Made by a program: the position numbers and the translations under genes
The notes under the pieces: model-generated
The model's database searches: none
Seen by the model: the letters and a program-made list of their open reading frames with translations, nothing else
What the model was told of the DNA's origin: nothing
Shown here: positions 57,801-62,995 of the stretch, piece after piece
Layout: each line of letters starts with the position of its first letter
Numbering within the stretch: the first letter of the stretch is position 1
Source of the DNA: Henricia sp. BOLD:AAB3569
Taxonomy: Eukaryota > Echinodermata > Asteroidea > Spinulosida > Echinasteridae
Direction: 5' to 3'
Assembly (NCBI GenBank): GCA_037783545.1
Contig: JBBELK010000108.1
Span: 186,001-250,000 of the forward strand
DNA length: 64,000 bases

Positions 57801-60800
57801 TGTCATGTACAGTGTAATCATGTCAAATTTCATTGAGACACTGGTAAAATCAGTGCCCATAATGTTATTCCAAATTGTATGGGTCATAGGAAGTATGTAC
57901 AGTATGTAGTATACAAATGTACATATGTTAATACAAGCACAACCGGAAAACTACTGAGCCATACTGTACATGTGTACAAACACTGGGGGTTTCCCTTTTT
58001 ACTTGTGATTGTGCAATCGGATTGGATTTCACAATCACACAGGAACAGGGTTCTCCCCACGTACAAACATGCGTATCGGCCCGATACACTGATATTCCAG
58101 CCCGATACGCAGGAAAAATTGCCGATCAAAAAATTCAGCTCCTGATACGCACAACAAAAAATCAAAAATATCACATATGGTGCTGCTAAAGAATACATCA
58201 TGAAAAAAGAACCACAGAGAATTCATGGCAAACAATAATTCATTCTGATTCGCACGTACGGCCGACCAAAATCAGCTCTCGATACGGTACAGATGGCCCG
58301 GCTGGTCCACGCATTCCGGAACGTGCCTAGTCTGGTTTCCGGACCATAAGATTCCCGGCTTTAGTGGGGCGGTAACCAGTCCAACTCATGCCGATCACTG
58401 TTTTGTTAACTTGAACGTCATTGGCCAGAATTTAGTAGCAACAGGTCATATTATTTGTATAATATCTGTATACAGGGTTAAGGATGGCATTCTCGGGGTT
58501 AACGGCCAAACCTCGGGGTTAGCATTGTAGTGGGAAACCAAGCAGAGTTAAGTGTTCACAGGCAATCTTGGGGTTAGCACGCGCTGCGCTGGCACAGATC
58601 ATATACATGTACACACTGTACGTAAGTACATGCAAATTTTTGCTCTCCCAATAAGGCATGGCTTCTCAAGCACCGTATATCCCAATTCATAACAAAAAGA
58701 AGAGGACAAAGGTGTGGTAAGAAGATGAAATAAAGCTCCTCATCCAGGCCTGGTTGATAGACAAGTTCAGTAACAACTTGATGGGACTACTCGAAAATCA
58801 GAATAAGATGTTTGCAGATTTCCAATCCTCCAGTCCCTGTTTACAGATATGCCCGCGCATAGTGGGAAACCGCACTCCGCTAACTCGGGGCAAGCTCGCC
58901 CTGGGTTTAGCGAAACTCCGGGTTAAAGGCACAGGCTCGTCAGCAAGCGTGCGCACCAAATTCGTGCGCGCCAAATTTGTGGCACAAAATACGCGGCACA
59001 AAATACGCAGCTCCATGTCTTTGCTATGGAGCTACGTATTTCATGGCACGAATTTGGCATGCGCGCATTGCTGACGAGCCTGTGCCTTTAATGGAAACGT
59101 AATTCGGGTTTAACGAACCCCGGGTAAGCAAAGCTTAACCCGAGCGGCAAATCTCCGGGTTAAGCAGTTTGTACATGTGTAGTGGGAAAAGGCTATATGA
59201 TACAGAGCTGCTGCATGTCGAGCGTAAGGGGAAAACCCACATGAGAAATTTTATGAAGCACGGAAGAGAGTGAGAAATACATGTACCGTAGAAACAATGG
59301 CCGGCCAAGCACATTTTTCACTGTTTTTTGCAAGTCTTAAATCAGCCCAAATTTAAATACTTCACTAAATGTTTGGGTAAAAGTTGGGAAGTTGATCAGA
59401 AATTTTTTTTTTTTAAATGACTCATCTAGCATTGGAATGTGCAGATTTGATAGAAAAATGAAAATTTTGAGTTGGTAAAATTTATGATTTTGTGAGGAAA
59501 CACTTTTTTTGAGCCCGTCTCATATTTTTTTTGGAATTGGAGTCGACTCCGAAAATGCTAGAATCGCCCAAGCCTGGTCAGTGTTTACCACGCGAGGGCG
59601 CTGCTTAGAGCAAATTGTTGACCACTAGAGAACACTTTCATGATATGACAAATTTGTGATGCTCGGATATATGGGAATTACATGTGTTTCAAATTGGCAC
59701 TGGAAAAAGATTGAAAGTTGATCATGGCTTCAGACCTTGTGTACAAACCATATGTGACAAGTTGAAAAATTTATAAGCGTTTCCGCACAAAATAATAAAA
59801 TGTTCTCACTCCAAAATTTAGGTTTTTCCCATCAAATCTGCACTTGTCGATGCTTGCTGAGTAATTTAAAAAAACAAAATTCTAATAGACCTTTAATATG
59901 TGTAGCGGCCATGATAGAGGGCAGGTTTTCATATTTAAATGATGTGACAATAGATCCACAATATGCCTACTCGTGCACGACGCACTTTCTATGCATAGTT
60001 CCGACCTGTCAATCAAGCCGAACCCGCCGACCAATCACAACAGAGCTAGCAGACAGCGCCCACAAAGGTCAAAGTGATGCAATCATCACAACAATTACGC
60101 GATTTTCTGCCCATACAGTTTGTATGTTGTATGCGCCAGTGACCGGGTGAATTTTGGTTTCAATGTCTGGCGATTCGCTGTTCAAAGGTAGGAAAGCGCA
60201 TTTTTATGAATATATGTCATCCCTGCATTACTAGCCTTTCGCTTAGTGTGTGCTACGGTAACTGTCGACCCTAAAACATAAATACCTTTTGAGTTTTCTC
60301 CAATGAATCTGTGCTTTTCATGCCGAGTCCCGTTGCTTTGTACGTTGTGTGTCGCCATTTTTTGAGATGGCTTGTGAGCACATAGCAACAATATCTAAGG
60401 GGCGGGTTTAACTGGGCAATCTCGGAACTATGCATTGTGACTGCCCTCTATCATGGCCGCTACGCATAAGGTCTATTAACTTCTCAACTCTTACCCTGGC
60501 ACCTGAACACTTACCTGAGTGGCTTCTTGATCATTCTTAGCATGTTTATCTGGGTGCCATTTGAGTGCCAGACGCTTGTAGGCTGTTCGGATATCCACAT
60601 CACTGGCATCTGTCAATGTTGAACGACATTTCCAGACTTGGGTTATTTTATCAGATTATAGAAAAAAGATTTTTGCATTCCTTAAGCATGTTAAGTATGT
60701 CAGCGGAGTCATTTGTTTTTTTGGTTTTTTTTGTGGTCTATTTTTGCGATATATAGGCCTACCCCGGTACATGTACCGGTAGGCCTACATGTACATGTAC

Positions 60801-62771
60801 ATGTACCTGTAGGCCTAAATGATCAAATATCAGTTTCTTTGGATCACAAATTACGAAAAAGCTTTAGTAAAAAAGACTTGAGTAATCGACCAGGACTTCA
60901 AACCTTAAACAAAACAAATGAGACTGGCTAAAAAAAAGGGGGGGATTTTTTGTTCAGATTGAACAAAGATTTTAAGAAAATCACCTCCTGGAATCAACAG
61001 ATATTATACTACGGTATAGGATATACTTCCTACTTGCACTTCTGTCGGAAATGTTGCATTTCTGGGATAATTAATTGATAAGATTATTGCTAGTTGGCCT
61101 AATGGACAAAATCACAGCGCAAGTGCAGCTCCGTGCGTAAGTGCGACAATAGAGGGCGCTGCATGCGTGTGTACATGTTTCATCTAACAGGATGCAAGTT
61201 TTAAAGGAGAAAATGTAATTTTTCTTTAGAAAAGCAACATTTGCGACAAAAGTGCATACGGAAAGTAGGACGTAGGTAGGTTTCGGTTCTGTGACCTCTA
61301 GCACGGTGAAAACAAATGCCAGCTCACATAGAACATGCGACTCGGTCACGGGGCGACTCGGTCAGGGGGTGAGTCAGTCAGGGGGCGACTTGGAAAGGGG
61401 CGAGTAGGTAAGGGGCGACTCCGCCAGGGGGCGACTTGACCTGCTTTCCCCTAGCCCTAGGGCAGGCCTACTGATGTTTGATAAGTCATTATCTGGAAAA
61501 ATAGGGCGTCTTTTTCTTAGTTCTTACCAGCCTACGAGATCATACTAACGGCTTGCCGCACCATTCAAACACGAGGATGGAACAGCTGGTTCAACCATGC
61601 CCATGGGTTCAAAATTGGGAAATAAACCTAACAACCCGCGGCATGATTTTTCGCATAGTGGCGAATAAGCGATTTTTCAGAAATTGAGATTGTCATATTT
61701 AGGGTTCTAAAGATGCCAATTTTCATTTGTGAAGGTTTTAAATCGAAATTTTTAGTGGTTTTTGAGTTATTAAAAAGTGCAGAATGGCGAATAGGCTTAT
61801 GATTTGAACAGCGTTTTTTGCGTAGTGACGAGTACCGACATTACGTTGGTGACCGATGGCGCCTTGCGCATTACAAGGCAACGCCTCCTGCTGGGAACCA
61901 ACATACATTGCGTGAACCAAACACTCCTAACTTGGGGAAAAATCAACCACACTGTGGATTTTGCAGCGTTTAACCCTTTCCTTACCAATGTCGAGTTTAC
62001 TCGACCACACAACATTTTAGGCTTCCTTACCATTGTCGAGTTTACTCGACCACTGACCTCATTTGTAGGTTTCCACACATTTGCCCATAAATGTGGTACA
62101 CAATAAACAGGTGCCAATAAACAATGCAGTATGCAAAGGGTTAAGAAGGAATTAATTGATAAATCAAATGCTAAAATAACCACGTGTCCATCTGTGTAAG
62201 TACCGGCCAATGACGAAACTGAAGACGACTGTTCAGATTTTTACAGACACATGCATTATTTGATGCAAAAGAATAGGCACGGCGAATAAGTACCACAGCC
62301 GGCTTGCATTTTTTGCATAGTGACGAATCGTGAAAAAGTCCATAGCGTTACGAGCGGTGAATAAGACGCACGTGGTGTTTTGTTTTTTCGCGTAGTTTGT
62401 GGCACCAATATCCCTCGGAGATTTACTCATCATGCCAAAAACCCAACATAATTTTAGTAAAACTATTCGCTAACATTATTCTAACAAAAATTGAATTTTG
62501 TTACGAAAAGAAAACGAAATCCAAGAACCAGAATATACAATACTAAAAAGCCGTATTACTCGAAAGTGGAATTTTGCTGATTCGCCACTATGCGAAAAAT
62601 GCGACGGATTGTGCATTGTGCCACTGCACATGCACCGAACTCAGAACTGGTGCATTTTGGCACCTGGTTTTATCAACACCTAAACAACAAAAACAAACCC
62701 AAAATGCGAAACAGTCACCCACCTTTTGAAACACCCAGGATGTCACGAGCCCTTGTCCTGTCGAGTGACAT
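33711..62771 (-). CDS. J-domain / TTC31-like TPR / UBA / RRM / CCCH protein, 19 coding exons, 720 aa
   Basis: Joined exons (plus coordinates, in order of translation): 62723-62771, 60515-60609, 55569-55643, 54235-54280, 51767-51880, 50008-50042, 47825-48178, 46045-46181, 44931-45105, 43734-43779, 43031-43121, 42543-42593, 41556-41646, 40838-40942, 39824-40005, 38137-38226, 36606-36708, 35185-35357, 33711-33861. All 18 introns are GT-AG, phases agree at every join, and the sum is 2163 nt (720 codons plus TGA). The start ATG follows an in-frame TAA at 62802-62804. Domains: J-domain about 8-65 with HPD at 35-37; acidic 98-112; coiled coil 139-245; TPR 376-488; UBA-like 489-525; RRM 558-630; CCCH zinc finger 683-701. 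The TPR core (motif FFGNRSFC) and the preceding basic coiled coil recall TTC31; I know of no J-domain in TTC31 itself. Known roles: J-domains stimulate Hsp70; RRM and CCCH bind RNA. Inferred role: Hsp70-linked RNA-binding cofactor. A 5' noncoding exon is possible. Confidence 0.85.
34100..34240 (+). repeat. SINE-like fragment (CCTTAGACACTTGACTTT)
   Basis: Shares GTGTTGTGTCCTTAGACA and the CCAGGTGTATAAATGGGTAC tail with 48490-48560 plus 48985-49020, and is the intact site for the insertion at 48562-48984. Confidence 0.65.
34560..35035. repeat. Foldback related to 4560-5050
   Basis: AAAACGCCATTTTTATACGG and CCGTATAAAAATGGTGTTTT invert around a centre near 34850. The left arm matches the sequence interrupted by the 204-bp element at 4716-4919. 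Confidence 0.75.
35036..35157. mobile_element. AGGCACAGGCTCGTCAGC MITE, copy 2, left end lost
   Basis: Right end GCTGACGAGCCTGTGACT|TTAA; the left end is replaced by another palindrome arm. Its end is about 25 bp from the exon 18 donor. Confidence 0.8.
35185..35357 (-). CDS. Exon 18: RRM last strands, then Gln/Ala/Gly tract
   Basis: 173 bp. It starts with [15 protein letters not shown], which completes the RRM (beta-4 and beta-5), then a low-complexity [16 protein letters not shown] tract. Donor GCAAA|GTGAGT, phase 2. Confidence 0.9.
35530..35648. mobile_element. CCATTTCGTGGGGCA MITE, copy 2 (intron 17 side)
   Basis: ACTATAGACCGT ... CGAAATGGCGGCTATTCGAT with the same centre (GAGGACATGCATGGTTGCAC). 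Confidence 0.75.
35841..36080. mobile_element. GGGGCCAATTTCATGG foldback, copy 1
   Basis: 240 bp; ends GGGGCCAATTTCATGGCGCT / AGCGCCATGAAATTGGCCCC, arms with TGCTTAGCA words. Intron 17. Confidence 0.88.
36120..36335 (+). repeat. Dispersed repeat shared with 2650-2910
   Basis: Second copy of the CGAAAACGTCATTC / GGACAAAATGGCGGC repeat. Confidence 0.7.
36362..36450 (-). repeat. SINE head fragment, inverted
   Basis: GTGCCTTGCTCAAGGGCACA and GTTGAACCC are reverse complements of the SINE head, in intron 17. Confidence 0.55.
36606..36708 (-). CDS. Exon 17: RRM second half (RNP1)
   Basis: 103 bp encoding [20 protein letters not shown] then helix B ([11 protein letters not shown]). The RNP1-like segment RFCAFINY keeps two aromatic positions but lacks the usual Lys-Gly start. 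Phase 2 in, 0 out. Confidence 0.92.
36771..37222. mobile_element. GGGCCAATTTCATAAAAC foldback, copy 2
   Basis: Ends GGGCCAATTTCATAAAACAT / ATGTTTTATGAAATTGGCACC. The centre has TGTACAATGTACAATGTACA palindromes and ACGTCATATTATGACGT. Intron 16. Confidence 0.8.
38137..38226 (-). CDS. Exon 16: RRM first half (RNP2)
   Basis: 90 bp encoding [20 protein letters not shown]: beta-1 with RNP2 (LWVGNL) and helix A. Phase 2 at both ends. Confidence 0.92.
39824..40005 (-). CDS. Exon 15: UBA-like domain and acidic tail
   Basis: 182 bp. It encodes [19 protein letters not shown] and QAALDALL, with the MGF loop and A..ALD.LL helix 3 of UBA domains, then an acidic stretch [11 protein letters not shown]. The donor GA|GTGAGT is phase 2; if unspliced, the frame stops at once (GAG TGA). 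Confidence 0.85.
40165..40535. mobile_element. TGCCTTGGTTA MITE in intron 14
   Basis: Ends TGCCTTGGTTACACTATG and CTAACCAAGGCA; inner GTCGTCCGTC / GACGGACGGAC words are inverted. Confidence 0.7.
40536..40830. repeat. Tandem repeat made of the exon 14 splice donor and a MITE end
   Basis: Units of 63-74 bp. Each holds ACTCACCATCA (the exon 14 donor on the minus strand), GTAACCAAGGCA (the MITE end) and GAATAATTCATGAGCAG. Donor copies end at 40580, 40643, 40717 and 40780; the true one is at 40837. Confidence 0.9.
40838..40942 (-). CDS. Exon 14: TPR unit 3 and capping helix
   Basis: 105 bp, phase 0 both ends, encoding [16 protein letters not shown] and a capping helix. The last 9 bases and the donor (CGACTGATG|GTGAGT) are copied four times in the following intron. 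Confidence 0.92.
41556..41646 (-). CDS. Exon 13: TPR unit 2 second helix and unit 3 start
   Basis: 91 bp encoding [20 protein letters not shown] and [10 protein letters not shown]. The WPKGHFRKG turn is typical between TPR units. Phase 2 in, phase 0 out. Confidence 0.92.
41755..42185. repeat. GAGTC/CAAGTCAAGTC element (intron 12)
   Basis: CAAGTCAAGTCAAGT and GTCGACTCGAGTTGGAGTC words ending GTCAATACAACCCTG. Related to 46330-47530 and 52118-52517. Confidence 0.7.
42543..42593 (-). CDS. Exon 12: TPR unit 2, first helix
   Basis: 51 bp encoding [16 protein letters not shown]. This is the most TTC31-like motif in the protein. Phase 2 at both ends; donor AAGA|GTAAGT. Confidence 0.9.
43031..43121 (-). 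CDS. Exon 11: TPR unit 1
   Basis: 91 bp. It encodes [19 protein letters not shown] then [12 protein letters not shown], a canonical TPR with G, Y, A and P at the expected places. Phase 1 in, phase 2 out. Confidence 0.92.
43205..43631. mobile_element. CTTTCCACGGTAAAGGGGGC foldback, copy 2 (intron 10)
   Basis: The fullest copy: both arms complete, including CCAGACAAAG, CTGAAGAGATAACTTAGGCC and GGGTTACAAATAGTGTGACA. The central CCGTCCCGGTTACG stem is present. Confidence 0.88.
43734..43779 (-). CDS. Exon 10: lead into the TPR
   Basis: 46 bp encoding [15 protein letters not shown], the helix just before TPR1. Acceptor TCTTTTACAG, donor CAG|GTAATT, phase 1. Confidence 0.83.
44283..44705 (+). mobile_element. 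CACTTCGCCCCAAAA element, copy 2 (intron 9)
   Basis: Same head (AATCTCGAAAATCAGAAATG), array and tail (ACCAATCATG..CTGCCT|TTAA) as the element at 144-669, same orientation. It lies in intron 9 of the J-domain gene. Confidence 0.75.
44931..45105 (-). CDS. Exon 9: acidic then Ala/Lys-rich linker
   Basis: 175 bp, phase 2 in, phase 0 out. It starts with [13 protein letters not shown] and ends with a [14 protein letters not shown] stretch that could serve as a nuclear localisation or RNA-contact patch (inference). Confidence 0.88.
45237..45565. mobile_element. CTTTCCACGGTAAAGGGGGC foldback, copy 3 (intron 8)
   Basis: Arms as in copy 2 but lacking the central CGTCCCGG stem; the arms meet at TTAGAAAGGCATGTTGTCAC. 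Confidence 0.85.
46045..46181 (-). CDS. Exon 8: Ser/Thr/Lys-rich linker
   Basis: 137 bp, phase 0 in, phase 2 out. Low-complexity, with [15 protein letters not shown]. Acceptor CTCCAAACAG, donor CTG|GTAAGT. Probably disordered. Confidence 0.88.
46335..46830. repeat. 33-34-bp minisatellite A (intron 7)
   Basis: About 14 units of GTGCCTTCGAGTCCCAAG followed by TCAAGTCAAGTCAAA. Open frames across it are artefacts of the period. Confidence 0.92.
47057..47500. repeat. 33-bp minisatellite B (intron 7)
   Basis: About 13 units of CATTTGAGGTTCGAGTCTCA followed by AGTCAGGTCAAGT. Some units carry AAATC or TTAAG variants, so a higher-order order may exist. Confidence 0.92.
47540..47765 (+). mobile_element. 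SINE-like repeat, copy 3 (intron 7)
   Basis: CCCTTGAGCAAGGCACTCAA, CCCAGAGCATTCTTTCATG and an A-rich tail. Directly follows the 33-bp minisatellite. Confidence 0.7.
47825..48178 (-). CDS. Exon 7: basic/acidic coiled coil, 118 aa
   Basis: 354 bp, phase 0 at both ends. It is Lys/Arg/Glu-rich throughout, with [13 protein letters not shown] and later [10 protein letters not shown] heptad-like repeats, a long single helix or coiled coil. It resembles the charged segment before the TPRs in TTC31 (from memory). The open frame runs on upstream into a transposon-derived repeat at 48221, but the acceptor TTCCTCCAG at 48179 ends the exon before it. Confidence 0.93.
48221..48407 (+). mobile_element. GTGGCAGAGGGTATTCCCC element, copy 3 beside exon 7
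   Basis: Terminal repeats ATCCAGCATGATGTGGCAGA and TTGCCACATATCGTGCTGGG. It starts only about 40 bp upstream of exon 7, so the exon 7 reading frame extends into it on the minus strand. Confidence 0.75.
48562..48984. mobile_element. 423-bp element, GTGTTTACAC ends, in a SINE
   Basis: Flanked by TAAA (48558-48561, 48985-48988). Ends ACCGTGTTTACACTGG / AAGTGTAAACAGGCCT with AGCTCGGGATCAA inner words. The host SINE is whole at 34185-34205. A partial copy lies at 49330-49400. Confidence 0.85.
49447..49600. mobile_element. CACAGTACTGGAATAAACTG palindrome
   Basis: Arms over 60 bp: ACAGTACTGGAATAAACTGC, CTGTCAGTGGCTGGGTCC and inverses, with a short loop. Confidence 0.85.
49601..49820. mobile_element. 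GGGTCTTTCTATAAATTAGG MITE, copy 2 (intron 6)
   Basis: Ends GGGTCTTTC / GGAAGACCC; 4-bp flank TATA on both sides. Inserted at the very end of the palindrome 49447-49600. Confidence 0.88.
50008..50042 (-). CDS. Exon 6: microexon-like linker, 35 bp
   Basis: Encodes [11 protein letters not shown] after a split Glu codon. The acceptor TTTTCCACAG is strong. The donor AGT|GTGAGT was chosen because it gives phase 0 into exon 7; an alternative GT two bases upstream would break frame. Confidence 0.75.
50145..50420. mobile_element. GTTGC/GCAAC-rich foldback, copy 2 (intron 5 side)
   Basis: Ends GCCTAGTGTACATCGACACT / AAGGTTGATGTACACTAGGC; same GCAACTAGTTGC words. A degraded third piece follows at 50470-50530. 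Confidence 0.8.
50612..50744. mobile_element. AGGCACAGGCTCGTCAGC MITE, copy 3, nested
   Basis: Perfect TTAA at 50608-50611 and 50745-50748. Inserted into the left arm of the GGCCAATTTCAT foldback (50571-51491). Confidence 0.92.
50816..51354. mobile_element. 539-bp hAT-type element, CGTTTAAACG arms
   Basis: Ends TAGAGCTG / CAGCACTA; 8-bp duplication GTTCTTAG (50808-50815, 51355-51362). Arms of CGTTTAAACGTTTAAA. An 8-bp duplication is diagnostic of the hAT group. The inside encodes nothing recognised. Confidence 0.9.
51767..51880 (-). CDS. Exon 5: acidic Asp/Ser stretch
   Basis: 114 bp, phase 1 at both ends. It encodes a run with [12 protein letters not shown], a likely disordered acidic region with possible CK2 serine sites. 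Acceptor TTTGTTCAG, donor ACAG|GTTTGT. Confidence 0.85.
52117..52517. repeat. GAGTCCGAGTCACGAGTC element (intron 4)
   Basis: Ends GTGTTGTAGTCGAGTCAC / GTGACTCGAGTACTACAACAC are inverted. The flanks are GAGTC-rich, the centre unique. Confidence 0.75.
52542..52575 (+). tRNA. tRNA 5'-half fragment
   Basis: GATAGCTCAGTTGGTAGAGC is a perfect tRNA D-arm with A-box; nothing tRNA-like follows. A relic or SINE head. Confidence 0.35.
52766..52993. mobile_element. CAGGGGGCAGCGTAAAAA MITE
   Basis: 228 bp. Ends CAGGGGGCAGCG / CGCTGCCCCCTG, flanked by CACTGTC (52759-52765, 52994-53000). Arms include CTTGATATCAGGTA and GACTTATTTCAAGTCT. Confidence 0.88.
53471..53833. mobile_element. Degenerate GCCGTGTCCACATTGGACTT element
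   Basis: Left AGCCGTGTCCACATTGGACT, right AGTCCGATGCGGACAGGCCT, next to TTGA / TTAA. Inner TTTACCGAGAC words repeat. Confidence 0.6.
54235..54280 (-). CDS. Exon 4: short aromatic/acidic linker
   Basis: 46 bp, phase 0 in and phase 1 out, encoding [15 protein letters not shown]. Acceptor TCTCCCACAG, donor AGAG|GTAAGA. No named domain; the hydrophobic DLFAQMFF patch could be a short amphipathic helix. Confidence 0.85.
55569..55643 (-). CDS. Exon 3: J-domain helix III
   Basis: 75 bp, 25 codons, phase 0 at both ends. It encodes [12 protein letters not shown], matching J-domain helix III, then an acidic linker. Acceptor CCCCATAG, donor ATG|GTAAGT. Confidence 0.92.
55684..56136 (+). repeat. CAGGGTTCTCCCCACGTAC repeat, copy 1 (intron 2)
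   Basis: About 450 bp shared with 58046-58457, including ATCGGCCCGATACGC, AAAAAGAACCACAGAGAATT and GGTTTCCGGAC. Ends look hAT-like. Confidence 0.75.
57126..57619 (-). mobile_element. CACTTCGCCCCAAAA element, copy 3 (intron 2)
   Basis: Reverse-orientation copy. The high end reads CATGTATACTGCCT|TTAA. The low end is degenerate. Intron 2 of the J-domain gene. Confidence 0.75.
58046..58457 (+). repeat. CAGGGTTCTCCCCACGTAC repeat, copy 2 (intron 2)
   Basis: Same order of blocks with short internal deletions, direct orientation, 2.4 kb from copy 1. Confidence 0.75.
58658..58822 (+). pseudogene. Myb/SANT-like domain remnant of a transposon protein
   Basis: ATG frame [20 protein letters not shown], stop (TAA), then [11 protein letters not shown], like the W..EE...LL..W pattern of Myb/SANT domains carried by Harbinger-type transposons. 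Surrounding CGGGGTTAA words suggest an element spanning 58490-59180. The stop makes it inactive. Confidence 0.5.
58927..59087. mobile_element. AGGCACAGGCTCGTCAGC MITE, copy 4
   Basis: Perfect TTAA at 58923-58926 and 59088-59091. An internal 20-bp part (CACAAAATACGC) is duplicated. Confidence 0.92.
59883..60478. mobile_element. Same MITE family with a nested 433-bp element
   Basis: Outer ends TAATAGAC / GTCTATTA and GCGGCCATGATAGAGGGCA / TGCCCTCTATCATGGCCGC. A second element sits inside at 59997-60429. Intron 2, about 40 bp from exon 2. Confidence 0.8.
59997..60429 (+). mobile_element. Nested 433-bp element, AGTTCCGA ends
   Basis: Ends AGTTCCGA / TCGGAACT, flanked by ATGCAT on both sides (59991-59996, 60430-60435). 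Relative at 13280-13520. Confidence 0.8.
60515..60609 (-). CDS. Exon 2: J-domain helix II, HPD loop
   Basis: 95 bp, phase 1 in and phase 0 out. It encodes [13 protein letters not shown], the helix II and HPD loop that contact Hsp70. The donor is CAG|GTAAGT. The acceptor (TTGACAG) has a weak pyrimidine tract. Confidence 0.93.
60763..60818. repeat. TACATGTA / TAGGCCTA palindromic microsatellite
   Basis: GGCCTACCCCGGTACATGTA followed by CATGTACATGTACATGTACC and TAGGCCTA. In intron 1's lower flank. Confidence 0.8.
61341..61438 (+). repeat. GGGGCGACTCGGTCA short tandem repeat
   Basis: Six to seven imperfect 15-bp units, GACTCGGTCA-GGGGGC, in intron 1. Confidence 0.85.
61646..62600. mobile_element. 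Foldback with ATTTTTCGCATAGTGGCGAA ends (intron 1)
   Basis: Perfect 20-bp inverted repeat at 61646-61665 and 62581-62600. Inside, GCGAATAAG and GCATAGTGACGA words recur, and GTCGAGTTTACTCGACCAC occurs twice (about 61990 and 62036). Confidence 0.8.
62723..62771 (-). CDS. Exon 1: start codon and J-domain helix I
   Basis: Encodes [16 protein letters not shown] plus the first base of an Asp codon. The RDILGVSK segment is the typical start of a J-domain. The donor reads AAAG|GTGGGT (phase 1). The ATG is the first in frame after a TAA at 62802-62804, which supports it as the true start. Confidence 0.85.
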
Positions 62772-62887
62772 TTTTAAAAAGAAGATTTCGACTATGAAAT
62801 TTTAACATTCATCAACTTTCTTTGCAGCTGTCATAACTTCGATTACAGAGCACGTTTCGCCATGTTTGCTTTCTTGCGCGACTGTCC

Positions 62888-62995
62888 CACGTGACCAAAA
62901 TTGTCTGATGCCCGCCTCGAACCTATCTCTTACAACGTACAACTAGTATAGTCTGGTGGGTAATTTCCATATTCATGAGCAAGGATATGACGTCA
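62888..62995 (-). promoter_or_regulatory. Candidate promoter: CLEAR-type E-box and full CRE
   Basis: About 117 bp before the ATG lies GGTCACGTGGG (core CACGTG, 62888-62893), the type bound by USF/TFE factors, and at 62988-62995 a palindromic CRE, TGACGTCA. The positions fit a TATA-less promoter for the J-domain gene. No transcript evidence is available. Confidence 0.4.
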
